Shown here: one piece after another, positions 10,392 through 20,475 of the stretch | Numbering within the stretch: the stretch's first letter is position 1 | How the letters are laid out: each line of letters begins with the position of its first letter | Assembly: GCA_977017575.1 (NCBI GenBank) | Contig: CDRNVI010000016.1 | Span: forward strand, 124,001 to 188,000 | Direction: 5' to 3' | Length of the DNA: 64,000 nucleotides | DNA from: Paramoeba atlantica | Lineage: Eukaryota > Discosea | Translations under genes and position numbers: made by a program | The notes under the pieces: model-generated | Database searches by the model: none | Told to the model about the DNA's origin: nothing | The model's input: the letters and a program-made list of their open reading frames with translations, nothing else

Positions 10392-10593
10392 CACGGCGAG
10401 GCTCACAGCAGCATCAAGTAAAGTTAAAATGATATAAAGATAGATATACTCATCAAGAAATAAGACTCTGAAAATAGTTCGCATTACTCAGCCCTGAAAT
10501 ATGAGTTCACCTAAATATCTCCAAAATGAATGAAAAAAGGCCTTGCGCGCTATAACGTAAATATTAAATACTAGTAGTACGAAGTGAAGGGGC

Positions 10594-10962
10594 TCAGCCC
10601 CCCACACCCCGCAGCCTCCGAACCCACGTTCCGTGGGCCCACATCGGCTCGATTCCCCGATGAATGATATCGACATGTGGGTGTTGCGGGTCGACTCGAA
10701 GAATCGCCCGCGTGAGTTCCTGCCTCTGTTTCTTTCGTGGTGGGCAATCCATGTCGCAAAGGTCCGGGGGTTTGGACTTCCGATTCTTGGGGCGCTGTCG
10801 TGTTAAATGTTGATGTGATGGGAGCACCCGTTCTTTTTTGCTCTGTCCCTCGGGCCTTACTACGCGTATTTCCGTGCTCACATACTGAGCACCGTTCCAT
10901 ACAAATTTCGGACAAGAAATATTTAAAGAGCCTGGTAAGTTTGTTCGCCGTCTCTTCGACAT
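10594..10962 (-). pseudogene. Recombinase N-terminal region of fossil retroelement (copy 2)
   Basis: Resembles the first half of the recombinase at 4281-5463: RTNLPGSLNISCPKFVWNGAQ, then a basic block and PMWAHGTW. The catalytic half is absent from this copy. Fossil part. Confidence 0.55.
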
Positions 10963-10998
10963 GCAAACACGAGTAGATTTTGGGGTGGGGAGCGCCTC

Positions 10999-11199
10999 CT
11001 AGAAGGCCGCTCGTCTTTCGCCGCGGCGGTTCATCTGCTGGCCTACCGCGGAGCCACTCGCCACCCCCCGGGAGAAAACCGGTTGGCGCAGCTGGGGACA
11101 GTTTGCCCGTACATGCCCGGGGGCGCCGCAATTAAAACATGGCGGCGGCTGCCCCTGACGACGATTAATACGCGTCTGTTTAAGCTGCTCCTCCAGCAT
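10999..11199 (-). pseudogene. Zinc-knuckle region of fossil retroelement (copy 2)
   Basis: CCHC knuckle CFNCGAPGHVRANC preceded by EEQLKQTR and followed by FSRGVASG, matching the knuckle at 5385-5666. It overlaps the end of the gag-like region. Fossil part. Confidence 0.65.
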
Positions 11200-11963
11200 G
11201 ACCTTCCCATAGGCGTCCTCGGGCGTAGATACTTGATGTTGCGATTTCGTAGAAATAACCTGTAGTCCAGTCTTGTAACTGACGAGCTGCGTAGATCCAC
11301 TTGACTAGAAGTTGAAACAATCGCTCTCGCATCGGTGGCGGATTAAATCGAATTCCAAGCTCCGGGGTGTCCCGTAACTCCCGGACCATTTCGCGCGGCT
11401 TGAACTCATCGTCTGCTTCGATCCAAGGACCCCACGTCTTGGGGATAACCGGTGAGAAATCTTTGGGGTCCGACGCCGGTACGCGTGCTAGGGAATTCAC
11501 AGGGTTCTCGACATGCTCTCCACCAGGCATCCTAGCCTGGACCTTTGCGATTTCAATTGAGAAATAATGTATGTCTGGAAAGGGGAACCCATAGGCCATG
11601 TCTGGCTCGTCATCCCAACGAGCCTTCAACTCACTACTGACAGGGTCATCCGGATCTAGGAAGTATACGCGCCCAGTGACAGTATGCCGCGCGCCGTCAT
11701 CTTTGTGTCCCCAGACGGCGCGAATCCAGACACGGTGGCCCCGAGTCAGTAAATCGAACCTTCTGTGCAAACTCGGACTTCGCAGAATCACTTAGTGGGG
11801 TGCCTATGTCTTCGCCCTGCAAAATATTCTCAACTTGGTCAGGGTTGAGAGTATGGCGGGTCGCGCGAGGAGAACCACGAGGGGATTCAGGTGCTACAGG
11901 ATCAGGGCTACGTGCGCGTCCTAGAGATATAGCTCGAGACACTGCGCTCACGATCCGCGACAT
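11180..11963 (-). pseudogene. Gag-like region of fossil retroelement (copy 2)
   Basis: Matches the gag-like region at 6229-7092 throughout: TLNPDQVENILQ, an AVWGHKDD block, the FPDIHYFSIEIAKVQARMPG block and PKTWGPWIEADDEFKPRE. The identity is high enough to show a common family but too low for a recent duplication. Fossil part of a broken element. Confidence 0.6.
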
Positions 11964-12059
11964 AGTAACTCGAAACTCGTAGTACAGCTACTAAAAGGAA
12001 ATAAAGTCTACTAAATATGTTGATGTTTGAAAGTCATAAACTGAAGAATATGAGAAAGA

Positions 12060-12140
12060 AGAAACTAATAATACATGTGCCCCGAAGGGCCAAATTATAA
12101 GTTCATATATTTATGTGCCCCGAAGGGCCAGGTTATTAAA
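12060..12140. repeat. Two short hairpins GCCCCGAAGGGC in the 5' leader of the fossil retroelement
   Basis: The phrase atgtgccccgaagggcca occurs at about 12073 and 12113, and a variant with cgta at about 9248. Each folds into a GCCC/GGGC stem with a four-base loop. The two copies lie in the leader between the 5' terminus and gag. Confidence 0.5.
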
Positions 12141-12178
12141 CGTAAATAGCCCTCGCCTAAATTTCATCTCGTAAACTA

Positions 12179-13887
12179 TTACACCTCGCCCAATTGGGGC
12201 CACATGATGGCTAGGTCAGGGCCAGAGCGAATTCGACGAGCTTTGCACGGATGATGTTCTGCTGCTTCAGCAGAGATTGTGCATTTACACTTGGTGCAAA
12301 AGTACGAAGAATGAATGCGCGGTTCAGTTACACAAGGCAAACCCGCTTTGGAACACATCTCGGCCCGGTATCGGAGAATGTGTGAGTGCTTCCGCGTGCA
12401 GTTCATGCCGGAGCAACGGGAACAACCTGCGACATGCGGAATGATGCTGGACGGTGATTCTTGACTACAACAACAAGGGCAAGTAACTTTTGCCGGGGCT
12501 TTGGGTAGACCGATTCCTAATCGCATCATAAGCGTGTACCGAAAGAGGTATGGATTGACGTAGTTGCTTGTGCTTTCGAGGTGGAAGTTGGCCTCCCTCG
12601 TGCGTTTCAAGATGTGTTCTAGTTGGGGATTTTTCTGTAGTTGTGCGATGTGTTTGTCGTGTTCAGCGCTTAGTCGCTTTTTCAGTAACTTCTGGGCGAT
12701 TTCTCCGCTTTGAACTTTCACTTGGGCTTTGTTTCCGCCCGTTAAATCTACCGGAGCGTAAGTGGGTTTAATGTGCTCTTCAATAGATGTTTGGGCAGAC
12801 TCAAAGAAGTACTGCTGCTTCAGAGTCGAGGAAATCAGTCCTAAGCCACCGAGTTTTTGTGGAAGTGCTGCGAGTTTGAGTGCTTGTTCGTCGGCGCCAC
12901 ACCATTTTTCTAAAACTTTATGAACCTGTTTTTCAAAAGATTGTGCAAGTCGAAGGGTAGCATTTGATCAATGGACTCTCAGATGATAATCTTGTCGCGG
13001 GATTGTGCATCTACGTAGAATGGCGAGAGAAAGGTTGCTTGGACCCATGAGCAAAAGGCGACGAAAGAGGCATTTGTGTTTTCCCATTTTCTTTAGAAGT
13101 AGATCCTCCACAATCTCATCCCCGCCGATGTATGCTCCTAAAATCTTTATTGCATCGGTGCGGAAATACACTCCTAGTTGTTCCAAAGGCAGGGGTACGT
13201 CGGCACTCGGGGTATCTTTTTGGAACCATTCGCACTTTTGAAACTTGACGTGCAGGTTGAAGTCGCCGGTGAATTCGTGTAAGTGCAGGAATGCAGCCTC
13301 TAGTGCTTGCACATTTTTTGAACTCAGGGTCACATCATCTTGGTATGCTCGAATCTTGACGTCAGGGTACAGACTTGCGACTTCTCGTAGTGGGGCTTGT
13401 AAAAGCGCGCAGAAGTACATAGAAGATAGGGCAGAGCCCTGACGAATGCCAGAGGTGCTTTCGATTGTTGCGAAAAGGGAGTTGTGCGCGAAAAAGATTA
13501 ACTCTGACGGAAGCCCATATTCGAAGTAGAATAGACGCATGAAGGGTTTGAATATGGGGTTTTCTATCAGGGCCTGTGCAATGGCATCGCGTCGTGGCGT
13601 ATTGTACGCGTTGCTGAAATCTACCGTGAGCACTGCGTGTCCATCTTCGTATTCCTGCAGCAGCTCATGAATTATTGACTCGCAGGCATTCTTACAAAGA
13701 ACTCCTCGTTGGATTGGCGCGAAGAAACCCTTCAGTGCAGATTCATGCCGCTGGAGTAGTATCGACCCACAAATTTTTAGGATGGTATCCCCATGGCAAC
13801 TGGGCGTATCCCATTCTGTGGTTTCGGAAGGGCAATTATTCGGCAACGAGTGAGGCGTTTCCGAACACTTAGAGGAACTTCACCGTT
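12179..13887 (-). pseudogene. LINE family A, copy 2: RT and first half of nuclease region
   Basis: Encodes RT blocks DFSNAYNTPRRDA, SGIRQGSALSS and AYQDDVTLSS (13846-12968), then the zinc cluster and GPDLAIMWPQLGE up to the retroelement insertion at 12178. It is clearly related to copy 1 at 1566-3752 but well diverged. Frame changes separate the start (RLTRCRIIALPKPQNG near 13800-13887), the RT body and the C-terminal part, so it is dead. Its 5' end abuts a recombinase fossil at 13890. Confidence 0.8.
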
Positions 13888-13889
13888 GA

Positions 13890-14195
13890 GGCGTTCTCGA
13901 GTCATCCATGTGGCGTTGCTCCACAGCTTCTCCAAAGCTTTCTGCGTAGTCTGTCTGGTTATTCTCATTATTCCCATTACAAACAGTCTTTCCTCGTGGC
14001 ATGATCTTGGTCGGAAACTTGGCATCACACTTGTTTTTGGATGGGTATGGATATTTTGTTTCCTGGCTGTCGAGCTGACTGCTGGACTCGCAGCTGGTAC
14101 GATGTTTTTTAAAGGAGTCCCCAGGCGGGTGTGGCGCTTGGGTAACAAAACTAACATTCTTTTCGACACTATCACGTTTTTTGTCTTTTGGGATA
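13890..14195 (-). mobile_element. Fossil recombinase fragment next to the LINE
   Basis: The - strand reads a basic region and then LWSNATWMTRER, matching the MWANATWCTRER block of the recombinase at 4281-5463 with similar spacing upstream. Only this N-terminal part remains. The LINE 5' junction follows directly, which suggests that the LINE inserted into an old recombinase gene. Broken and old. Confidence 0.45.
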
Positions 14196-14199
14196 AAAC

Positions 14200-15346
14200 C
14201 AGGGTTCGCGGAAACTTTAAAACTTTCAAGAAAGTACTTTGAAGTTACTTTATTTTTTTTCTAAAAACTTTCAAAAACTTTTTTTTCTTCGTATACTTTA
14301 AAATCGCGAAAATTTCTTTCATCATGATTTTGATTCGTCTGTATTCATTACAGTTCATTATTAGGACTCTATACAATACAAGATACTTTTTTTTTCCGAT
14401 GGAAAAGCTCACCCGGGGCACTTTTTGTAAAGATTTCTTTACTCAAGTACCTAATGCAGAGGGCGACAAGCAGATGGTGGAGTGCAAATTGTGTCCTGAG
14501 AATGGCAAAAAACGTTTTTTGACGGCAAGAGGTCTGCAGACCGATTACATATCGGCAGAAAGGCATCTTCGAAAACACGATAAAAGTTATGATGCGTGGT
14601 GCACGGAGCAAAGGGAGAAATATCGCCGAGAAAATCCAACGTTGCACGTAAGTTCCCAAACCGCGACGCCTGAGCACCACAAGGATGTTATAATCTGGAA
14701 ATCGGAATGTGGCATTCCAACCTCGGCCCTTGAGCACCCAATATTTCGCCACAAAATTGTACGTGGAATGTGCCCCACCCCACCTCGAAGAGAAAAGCTT
14801 AACGAACTTACCATTGAGTACGCCAAGCAACTGCGTACCAAAACGTGCATTGACTTTGGATTTAAATTTTCGGATGTAAGTGTATGTATGGATACATCCA
14901 CTATTCACCACCGCACGACATGTGCCGTGACACTCGTACACAAAGGAATCTCGTTGTGTTAGGCTATCAAGCCTATTTCATCAACTGACGCCACCGCATT
15001 CAAGCTTCTGCTTGAGGAAACAGTCGATGAACTTCGATCTGAGCGCATCTTTGCTGTTCACGTCGTGTCAGACGCGGGAACAGGAATAAAAAAGGGGTTG
15101 ATGGTGACTGCCAATGAAAACGGAATTGCGTATACTGTGTGTTTTGTGCATTCACTTCAACTCTGCATGGGGAACATCATGAGCATAGAGGATACAAGTG
15201 CTATTCTAGAGCTCGGGAAAACCTATGAAAAGTGGCGAGCCCCTTGTCCAACACGTTGGTGGTCTACTTTGGACACTGTGGAACGTGCTCTTAGTGATCC
15301 TGCATGGGAATCATCAGCCTGATCATGGGAATCAGCTCGTTTGACT
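14200..15346 (+). mobile_element. hAT transposon, left end and partial body
   Basis: Begins with cagggttcgcggaaacttta at 14200, which matches the terminal repeat of the second hAT-derived element at 51556 (cagggttcgcagaaactata). CAGGG starts are typical of hAT ends. The matching right end is not seen. The body is cut off around the Merlin-like insertion at 15355, and the sequence after that insertion is not recognisably hAT. Confidence 0.65.
14399..15322 (+). pseudogene. hAT transposase, N-terminal two thirds, one in-frame stop
   Basis: Starts at the ATG at 14399 with a BED-like zinc finger: CKDFF, VECKLCPE, then RHLRKHD. It continues through DVSVCMDTSTIHHRTT (the first Asp region) and CFVHSLQLCM, a counterpart of the hAT CxxHxLxL motif, to PTRWWSTLDTVERAL, the conserved TRW block. 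A TAG at 14960-14962 interrupts an otherwise open frame. The C-terminal dimerisation region with the last catalytic Glu is missing. A homologous N-terminus is found at 52693-52833. Confidence 0.7.
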
Positions 15347-15354
15347 GTCTTTTT

Positions 15355-16275
15355 GGTGAAATTAAAGCAAAATTCGCCTTTTTTGAAAAAAAAAGGAAAG
15401 TCGTCCCCACTAAAAATAATTGTATCTTTTTTTGTATCGTATCACGTATTTCCACTTTTTCCTTTATTTTTCAGATTCATTTTTTAGATTCAGACTCCTC
15501 AACTCCAACACATGCCCTGTAAAGGATGCAACGGTTTCGCTTGCCGAGGAAATCTCACTTTGAGCAAAGTTTCTGTGTGGAGCGAATCGAAATGCAGGGA
15601 GTGGTTAAGAACCCATAAGTTGGTGGCTCAGAAGGTTGTATGTTATAAAAGACTACACAAGGCGCCCTATACTATGCACGTCACTGACGGGAAATGGAGG
15701 TGTACTAAAAAATGCAAAGGAATGTACGCCACCTTAGGACCTCTCGTACCTGGAAGGGCACAAAGAAGTGCAAAGCAAACATTAAAGTACATAATTTTGT
15801 ACGCTCGTGGTGGACGACATGCGGATTCGGCAGCGGAGACAGAACTTAGTCAGCAGACCATTGTGTCTCTAAGGCAATGGATGGATGGCATGATGAATAG
15901 CGTGAACCACCGCCGAGAATGGATAACAGAAGAGGGTGTCCACACGAACACTGTGGAGTGAGCGAATTCGGTGGCGAAGAAGAGACTTAATCGAGAAGGA
16001 AACGTATTAGGAAGGAAAAAGGATAAACGGGCAGATCGTGTGCAAGCCAATGCTGAAAAATGCAACGGCAGCCTACGGTACAATGGCGGCGATGTAATGC
16101 TGCGCATCCTACAGAATCTACAAGATCATTGTCATTGTATTCATTTATAAGTCTTGTCCAAGTATTTAAGTAGAAAACTAGAAGCGGAAAGTGTTGATTT
16201 CATTGCACAAAATTTTTGAAAACCGCAAAAAAAAAACTTTTTTTAAAAAAAGGCGAATTTTGCTTTAATTTAACC
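15355..16275 (+). mobile_element. Merlin-like DNA transposon with TIRs and 8-bp target duplication
   Basis: Terminal inverted repeats of 30 bp: ggtgaaattaaagcaaaatt... at 15355 and its complement ending ...gctttaatttaacc at 16275, with one mismatch. The element is flanked on both sides by gtcttttt (15347-15354 and 16276-16283), a perfect 8-bp target site duplication. The element is 921 bp and encodes one 149-aa frame. The duplication length and the zinc-ribbon-like N-terminus fit Merlin/IS1016-type elements. The short frame suggests an internally deleted, non-autonomous copy. Confidence 0.75.
15512..15961 (+). CDS. Truncated Merlin/ISXO2-like transposase
   Basis: A 149-aa frame within the inverted repeats. 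It starts CKGCNGFACRGN, has paired cysteines (WRCTKKCKGMY) like the N-terminal zinc ribbon of ISXO2-like transposases, and then a helical segment with ETELSQQTIVSLRQWMDGMM, typical of the region before the DDE core. No catalytic Asp triad is visible before the stop. The same frame continues after the stop for about 60 codons without recognisable motifs. Assignment rests on this motif pattern and the element structure. Confidence 0.5.
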   Translation: MPCKGCNGFACRGNLTLSKVSVWSESKCREWLRTHKLVAQKVVCYKRLHKAPYTMHVTDGKWRCTKKCKGMYATLGPLVPGRAQRSAKQTLKYIILYARGGRHADSAAETELSQQTIVSLRQWMDGMMNSVNHRREWITEEGVHTNTVE

Positions 16276-16283
16276 GTCTTTTT

Positions 16284-17124
16284 CCCCGGGGGCGGACTTC
16301 TTTGAGTCAACTTCATTGGCCATATCCCCGCCCTTGAAAACCCGCACGGGATGGACTTCCACCACTTGCTGGAACGCAACCGCCCCGGGATACTCCACGA
16401 TAAGATCCTCGATATCCGCCGCGGTTTCGCATGCGTCCGCGTGCTCCGTACGAGATACTTTGACGGATGGCATTACCTAAAGTGTCGTCGCTTCGTTGAT
16501 TTTCGTATCGTGTACTGACATACTAGTAGTTCGAATCAGCTCCGCGCTGAACTCCTTGCGTGATACGTAATTTGTCTAATAGTTTTCGTCCGATATTTAC
16601 TTGATGAAGATCATCAACATCAACGCCTCCACGTCGGGCAGCCTCCCGCATCCACTCTCGAAGTAAATTCCAGAGAAACAATACAGAGGGGCTGCGTGTA
16701 GAGGGGCTGCGGGTGTGCATCACCGAACCCGCGCCGAACCCGCGCCGAACCCGCGCCGAACCCGCGCCGAACCCGCGCCGAACCCGCGCCGAACCTGCGC
16801 CGAACCCGCACCGAACTCGCGCTTCGCATTTGGGGTCAGAATGAACCATTTTCCAGTTTTTTAGCATATGGAATCCCGTTGAAGAAAATGCTGATACAGT
16901 CCTTTCTTGAGCATTGACTTCTGATATTTTGTACTTAAACAACTTTTCCTTTCGTCTGAGGTCAGTATCAGTAATAATTAGTTTCTGTCTTCCCATCACC
17001 GAACAATCTGCAAGTCATCCAGTGCCTTGCACGCAAAGTGAAGATCCAATAGTAGAAGAAATTCTTTGTGAGTTATCTCATACTCTTTTCCTAGAAGTAG
17101 CTTATAATAATAATGCATATTAAG
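16284..17124. other. Non-coding or degraded stretch with - strand open frames of unknown origin
   Basis: Two - strand open frames (16270-16473 and 16523-16999) run through here. The second has a plausible helical C-terminus (LWNLLREWMREAARRGGVDV) but is mostly made by the 11-bp minisatellite. I recognise no family and do not call a gene. The unit may be the remnant of an element older than the Merlin-like insertion. Confidence 0.4.
16725..16823. repeat. 11-bp minisatellite, about 9 copies
   Basis: The unit gaacccgcgcc repeats head to tail, with the last units diverged (gaacctgcgcc, gaacccgcacc). Because 11 is not a multiple of three, any translation repeats every 33 bases, giving the RRGFGAGSARV peptide repeat on the - strand. 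Confidence 0.85.
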
Positions 17125-17612
17125 CTGCACATTGCTAATGCATACATATAGCACATTTATAATGCATATAGCACATTGCTAATGCATACATATAGCACAC
17201 TTATAATGCATGTAGCACATTTATAATGCTATCACAATAGTGAATTTCTTGGACACCTCAACTTAATTTTTTTGCAGCATTCACCGGTTTATGTAGCAGA
17301 CGGGTAAGCAAGGTCTGGGTTCATTGGCCCGGCGGGCCCCTCCGTGCGTTCGGCCTCTCATATTCCCCAAAACTACTACCACCTTCCCCCCATTTATCAC
17401 GGGTCGCTCACGCGACACCCGCTAAATAGGGGGGGAAGGTGGTAGTTGTGGGGTATGGAGACCTCTCGCAACTCCGGGGCCTCACCGGGAGCAAAGGTGA
17501 AACCCATTTGCGTCCCTGACTAAATGCATTTTTCGGTTACTTCGCCTGTTGGAAGGTGTTTTGTGCAATATAATTTTGTGCATCATAAATGTGCTATATG
17601 CATTATAAATGT
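17125..17612. repeat. Fold-back/MITE-like element with inverted subterminal repeats
   Basis: Left side (17120-17235): several copies of gcacatttataatgcatata. Right side (17575-17612): the same words on the opposite strand (atgcattataaatgtgc). The centre is an imperfect palindrome from about 17320 to 17500. Its strongest part pairs accaccttcccccc with ggggggaaggtggt around a second hairpin, gtcgctcacgcgac. No coding capacity. It looks like a non-autonomous DNA element able to form a cruciform. Confidence 0.6.
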
Positions 17613-17617
17613 GCTGA

Positions 17618-17672
17618 TGGGCCCTCCTGGGCTCCCTCCCTGGACCCCCCCCTGGACCCCCCAGGGTCCAGG
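17618..17672. repeat. CCTGGACCCC tail motif
   Basis: Contains ctccctggacccccccctgg and its complement ccagggtccaggggg. The same motif ends the dispersed repeats at 8706-8985 and 20476-20705. I see no gene in the following 17673-18010. Confidence 0.5.
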
Positions 17673-18010
17673 GGGAGAGGAGAAAGGGATTGGTCGGGCG
17701 GGTTGGGAAGGTGGGGGGGTGAGGAGGATTGAAGACGATGTTTACTTTGATGGGGAAATGGGGGTAGAAGAGAACAGGGTTGACTACCGAAATGGGGTAA
17801 CGGAAGGTTACCGTGATTAGGTGGGGAGATAGATGAAGGGGGTTGGTCGGCAGATTGGCTGTTCTCGTATGAGGAGGGTGATCGGAGGGGAAAACTTCGA
17901 TCAGGGAGAACTTCGATCAGTTCGCGAGAGAGTTGAAGGGGGTTGAGGAGGATGGTTGTGTACCATGCCTGCCCGTGGTCTGCTCCTTCCTCGGAGTGCC
18001 ATCAAGTATA

Positions 18011-19026
18011 CAGGGGGGTAAATCAGATGCTGCAGGGGTCTAAAAATTGCAAAACCTTTCCAATTTTGGAAAATGATAGCGCATTCGAGAGCTCTCGCAG
18101 AGTTCTATGTTTTAGAAAAGACAGTTTCCCGGGGTATAGGGGGGTGTTCAACTGACAAGAAGCCCAAAAACATCAAAATGCAAAAATTGTGAGAAAGGTT
18201 TTAGACGACTAATAATTACAACTTTCTCCTTTTTTTTCTACTACTATGTCGAAACGCCGCGGCGTGCTGTTTAAAGTGTTAATGAGCATGTCAAGACCAT
18301 CTGTTTTAATGTAATCAACCGCTCTTTCAATAGAAAACAAGAGTTCAATCCTATTTTCTGGATTTGTACCATTTTTAATAAAGGCATCCATAATTTCCCA
18401 AATGTTTTCAATGGGGTTAAGTTTGGGGGAAAGTCCGAAACAACGACTTCGTTTTCTTTAAAGGTTCTAAAACTGCCATTGTGACAAGGAGCATTATCCA
18501 TAGCAACCCGGGCCCCGCTATGACGCTTTAAGAAACTTAAACCACAGTGCGTTCGCGAGGGGGTGTGGAACGTTCAACGTCCCCAGTTTCCTCAAAGCGT
18601 TTCACCCACAACTTGACAGTGCTGTGGTGGACGCCTTCTCTTCGGCAAGTGGCACTATAGGAATTTGTATTCTCGTAATCTTTTACAAGAAGCATCCTAT
18701 GTGAATATTTGGTGTGCCCAGGGGGGGAGTATGCCCTATCGGAGAGAGATCCTTTGTTCTGCATAGAACAGGATCACTTTCGCGGCATAAAACTGAGACG
18801 AAATGGAGAAAAAACGAAAAAATGAGCAAATTTGGGAAAAACTGCAAATTTTAGAGGAGCAAAAAAACTTTAAAAAAAATGCCATAAACAAAATTGCTTT
18901 CTTTTGGGGTGAAAATAGCGCTAAAACATAGAACTCTGCGAGAGCTCTCGAATGCGCTATCATTTTCCAAAATTGAAAGGGTTTTGCAATTTTTAGACCC
19001 CCCGCAGCATCTGATTTACCCCCCTG
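18011..19026 (-). mobile_element. Tc1/mariner element with ~110-bp inverted ends
   Basis: Inverted repeats starting caggggggtaaatcagatgc at 18011 and ending with the complement at 19026 extend to about 18115 and from about 18917. TA lies at both ends (18009-18010 and 19027-19028), as expected for this superfamily. A related end is found at 53786 in front of the peptide transporter gene. The element is about 1.0 kb and lacks part of its transposase. Confidence 0.8.
18209..18764 (-). pseudogene. Tc1/mariner transposase remnant
   Basis: The N-terminal helix-turn-helix region lies at 18764-18537 (SHRMLLVKDYENTNSYSATC ... STVKLWVKRFEETG). The C-terminal catalytic part lies at 18501-18209 (MDNAPCHNGSF, FPPNLTPL, then KTFGKLW). 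The middle with the first catalytic Asp is missing and the pieces are in different frames, so it cannot make active enzyme. Confidence 0.7.
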
Positions 19027-19185
19027 TATATAGCTTGCGAATATTAAAAACACAACTAAACGTAATGGGCAGAAAACAAAAAAAATGAAAGAAATTAAGA
19101 AAAATCAAGAAAAAAATCCGGCGGCGTTTCGCGCCGCAGGCAGCCCGAAGCTCCGACAAAAAGGACTCTTAAGTAGGGGGGTACC

Positions 19186-19293
19186 CCGCGGACTCTTAAG
19201 TAGGGGGGGGGGCAGTAATTACCCACATGCAGGTAAATGCGGGTAATTTACCCGTTTTAGTTACCCGTTTACCCGCATTTACCCGCCATTCTT
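19186..19293. repeat. Duplicated ggactcttaagtagggg and a TACCCG-rich palindrome
   Basis: Two adjacent copies of ggactcttaagtagggg (near 19160-19210) are followed by a stretch built from gggtaa/ttaccc words that is largely self-complementary (about 19213-19290). It may be the end of a small non-autonomous transposon. No gene. Confidence 0.55.
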
Positions 19294-20108
19294 CAATTGT
19301 TGCTCTTCTTGTCGCTTGAGTCAATCGACAATGGATGTTTGACGTGTGTTAAACTGAGCAGCTCACGTCCTGTGGAACCTTAGAGCACATATAATAACGC
19401 GTTAAAGTAATGTAAATTAGTATATGTAATTAGTATACTTTAATACCTGTCTAACAGTGAACTAAAAGTTTTGTTTGTTCATACAGGGTAGTACCTGTAG
19501 AGATAATTAGGTCGAGCAGGGGTAAGCGCAATCAACGCTCCCTGCTGGACCTTTTCGCCTTCCGAGGCAACACAGGGAAAAGCGCGGGATATCCTCCCCA
19601 GGAAAGCGAAAAGAGACGGCCTCATCGGGATAAGATGTCCCGAGATGTTTCGTAAGCGCAGTGCGCCAGGAAAGATATACGGATTTGTGGGACGCGGATG
19701 ATATTCCCATCGTACATGCTACAAATGACTTCCATGGTTCATGATACAACATGGTCAGGGCCATGGATGCATGCTGGCAAATGGAGTCATGGTTCATGAT
19801 GCATCATGGGCATCGGGGTCCCACAGAATCCGCCACGGCTGGTGAGCAAGAGAGGTGCATAGAACATCCTCTAGAACACGCATACAACGTGTTTGCTCGC
19901 CGTGTGGGAGACTTCCGGTATATGGAAGCCTCCTACGCGCAGAAGTACCGGTGTCGCCGGATAGTGAAGGCACGCCGCGTGGTCCCGTAGTAGGGTCCTG
20001 CAGCACATGGGGACTCGGAACCGTGTTCCGAGCGGGGTGGTGGGAGATGAGGGAAGGGAGGCGCACCCCTACTTTGCGACAAGAGGGACAGTTCCTCTCC
20101 TAGCGCCA
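19294..20108. other. Non-coding stretch, partly homologous to 5800-5880
   Basis: No gene is supported. The part from about 20010 to 20108, read on the - strand, matches the sequence right of the hairpin at 5756-5799 (ctgtccctctt..cg.gaagtagggg). Open frames on both strands between 19507 and 20066 have no recognisable product. Confidence 0.45.
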
Positions 20109-20109
20109 T

Positions 20110-20151
20110 CCGGAAACGGGCATTGACATTGTAAAAATATGCCCGTTTCCG
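20110..20151. repeat. Inverted repeat related to 5756-5799
   Basis: Arms ccggaaacgggcat and atgcccgtttccgg with a 14-base spacer. Each arm carries the same single change relative to the hairpin at 5756-5799, so the pairing has been conserved. Confidence 0.7.
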
Positions 20152-20300
20152 GGAGAGAAAAGGTGAGCTAGGAAAAAAAGTACAAGGTACAGAACTACTA
20201 GTACTTAAGAGCATAGTTCGGCAATCGCAGAAAATCCCGAAGATTGCTACTATGAATATTTTAGCGCACGTAAATTTTAATAATGTATGATCATATCACG

Positions 20301-20396
20301 CTACTCCACCTGTCATTAACAATGATAATGATAATCCTCAAGAGTGATATTTTTTTTGAGATTATTATTATCATTATTAATGACCTAGTGTAGCTT
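20301..20396. repeat. Imperfect palindrome
   Basis: The arms ctactccacctgtcattaac... and ...aatgacctagtgtag enclose ATAATGATAATAATC-type words on both sides of a central tattttttttga. It could fold into a long hairpin and looks like a small fold-back element. Confidence 0.55.
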
Positions 20397-20475
20397 CTGT
20401 CTCCCGCATCCCGCTTGGAAGAAGGTCGTCCCCAAAGTTAAAGTAGGAAAGTAATTAGGAAAGTAATACAAATAA

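Larger units (their letters stand above)
10392..12178 (-). mobile_element. Fossil VIPER/Ngaro-like retroelement (copy 2) nested in a LINE
   Basis: An element of about 1.79 kb lies within the LINE at the codons between its PD and DVTVV nuclease motifs. Parts on the - strand: 5' terminus at about 12178 (shared with 7279), gag-like region, zinc knuckle, N-terminal recombinase part, then the 3' terminal hairpin also found at about 1339-1385. It has no RT or RNase H region and is a short, broken copy that could only have moved with help from a complete relative. It is younger than the LINE it interrupts. No clear target duplication is seen, as expected for tyrosine-recombinase integration. Confidence 0.7.

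Noticed and set aside
16725-16823. Regularly spaced repeats as a CRISPR array
   Set aside because: The 11-bp units are directly adjacent with no spacers; it is a minisatellite in a eukaryotic genome.
19507-20066. Frames of 90-96 codons on both strands
   Set aside because: Competing frames of equal length in a region partly homologous to a non-coding repeat; no motif supports either.
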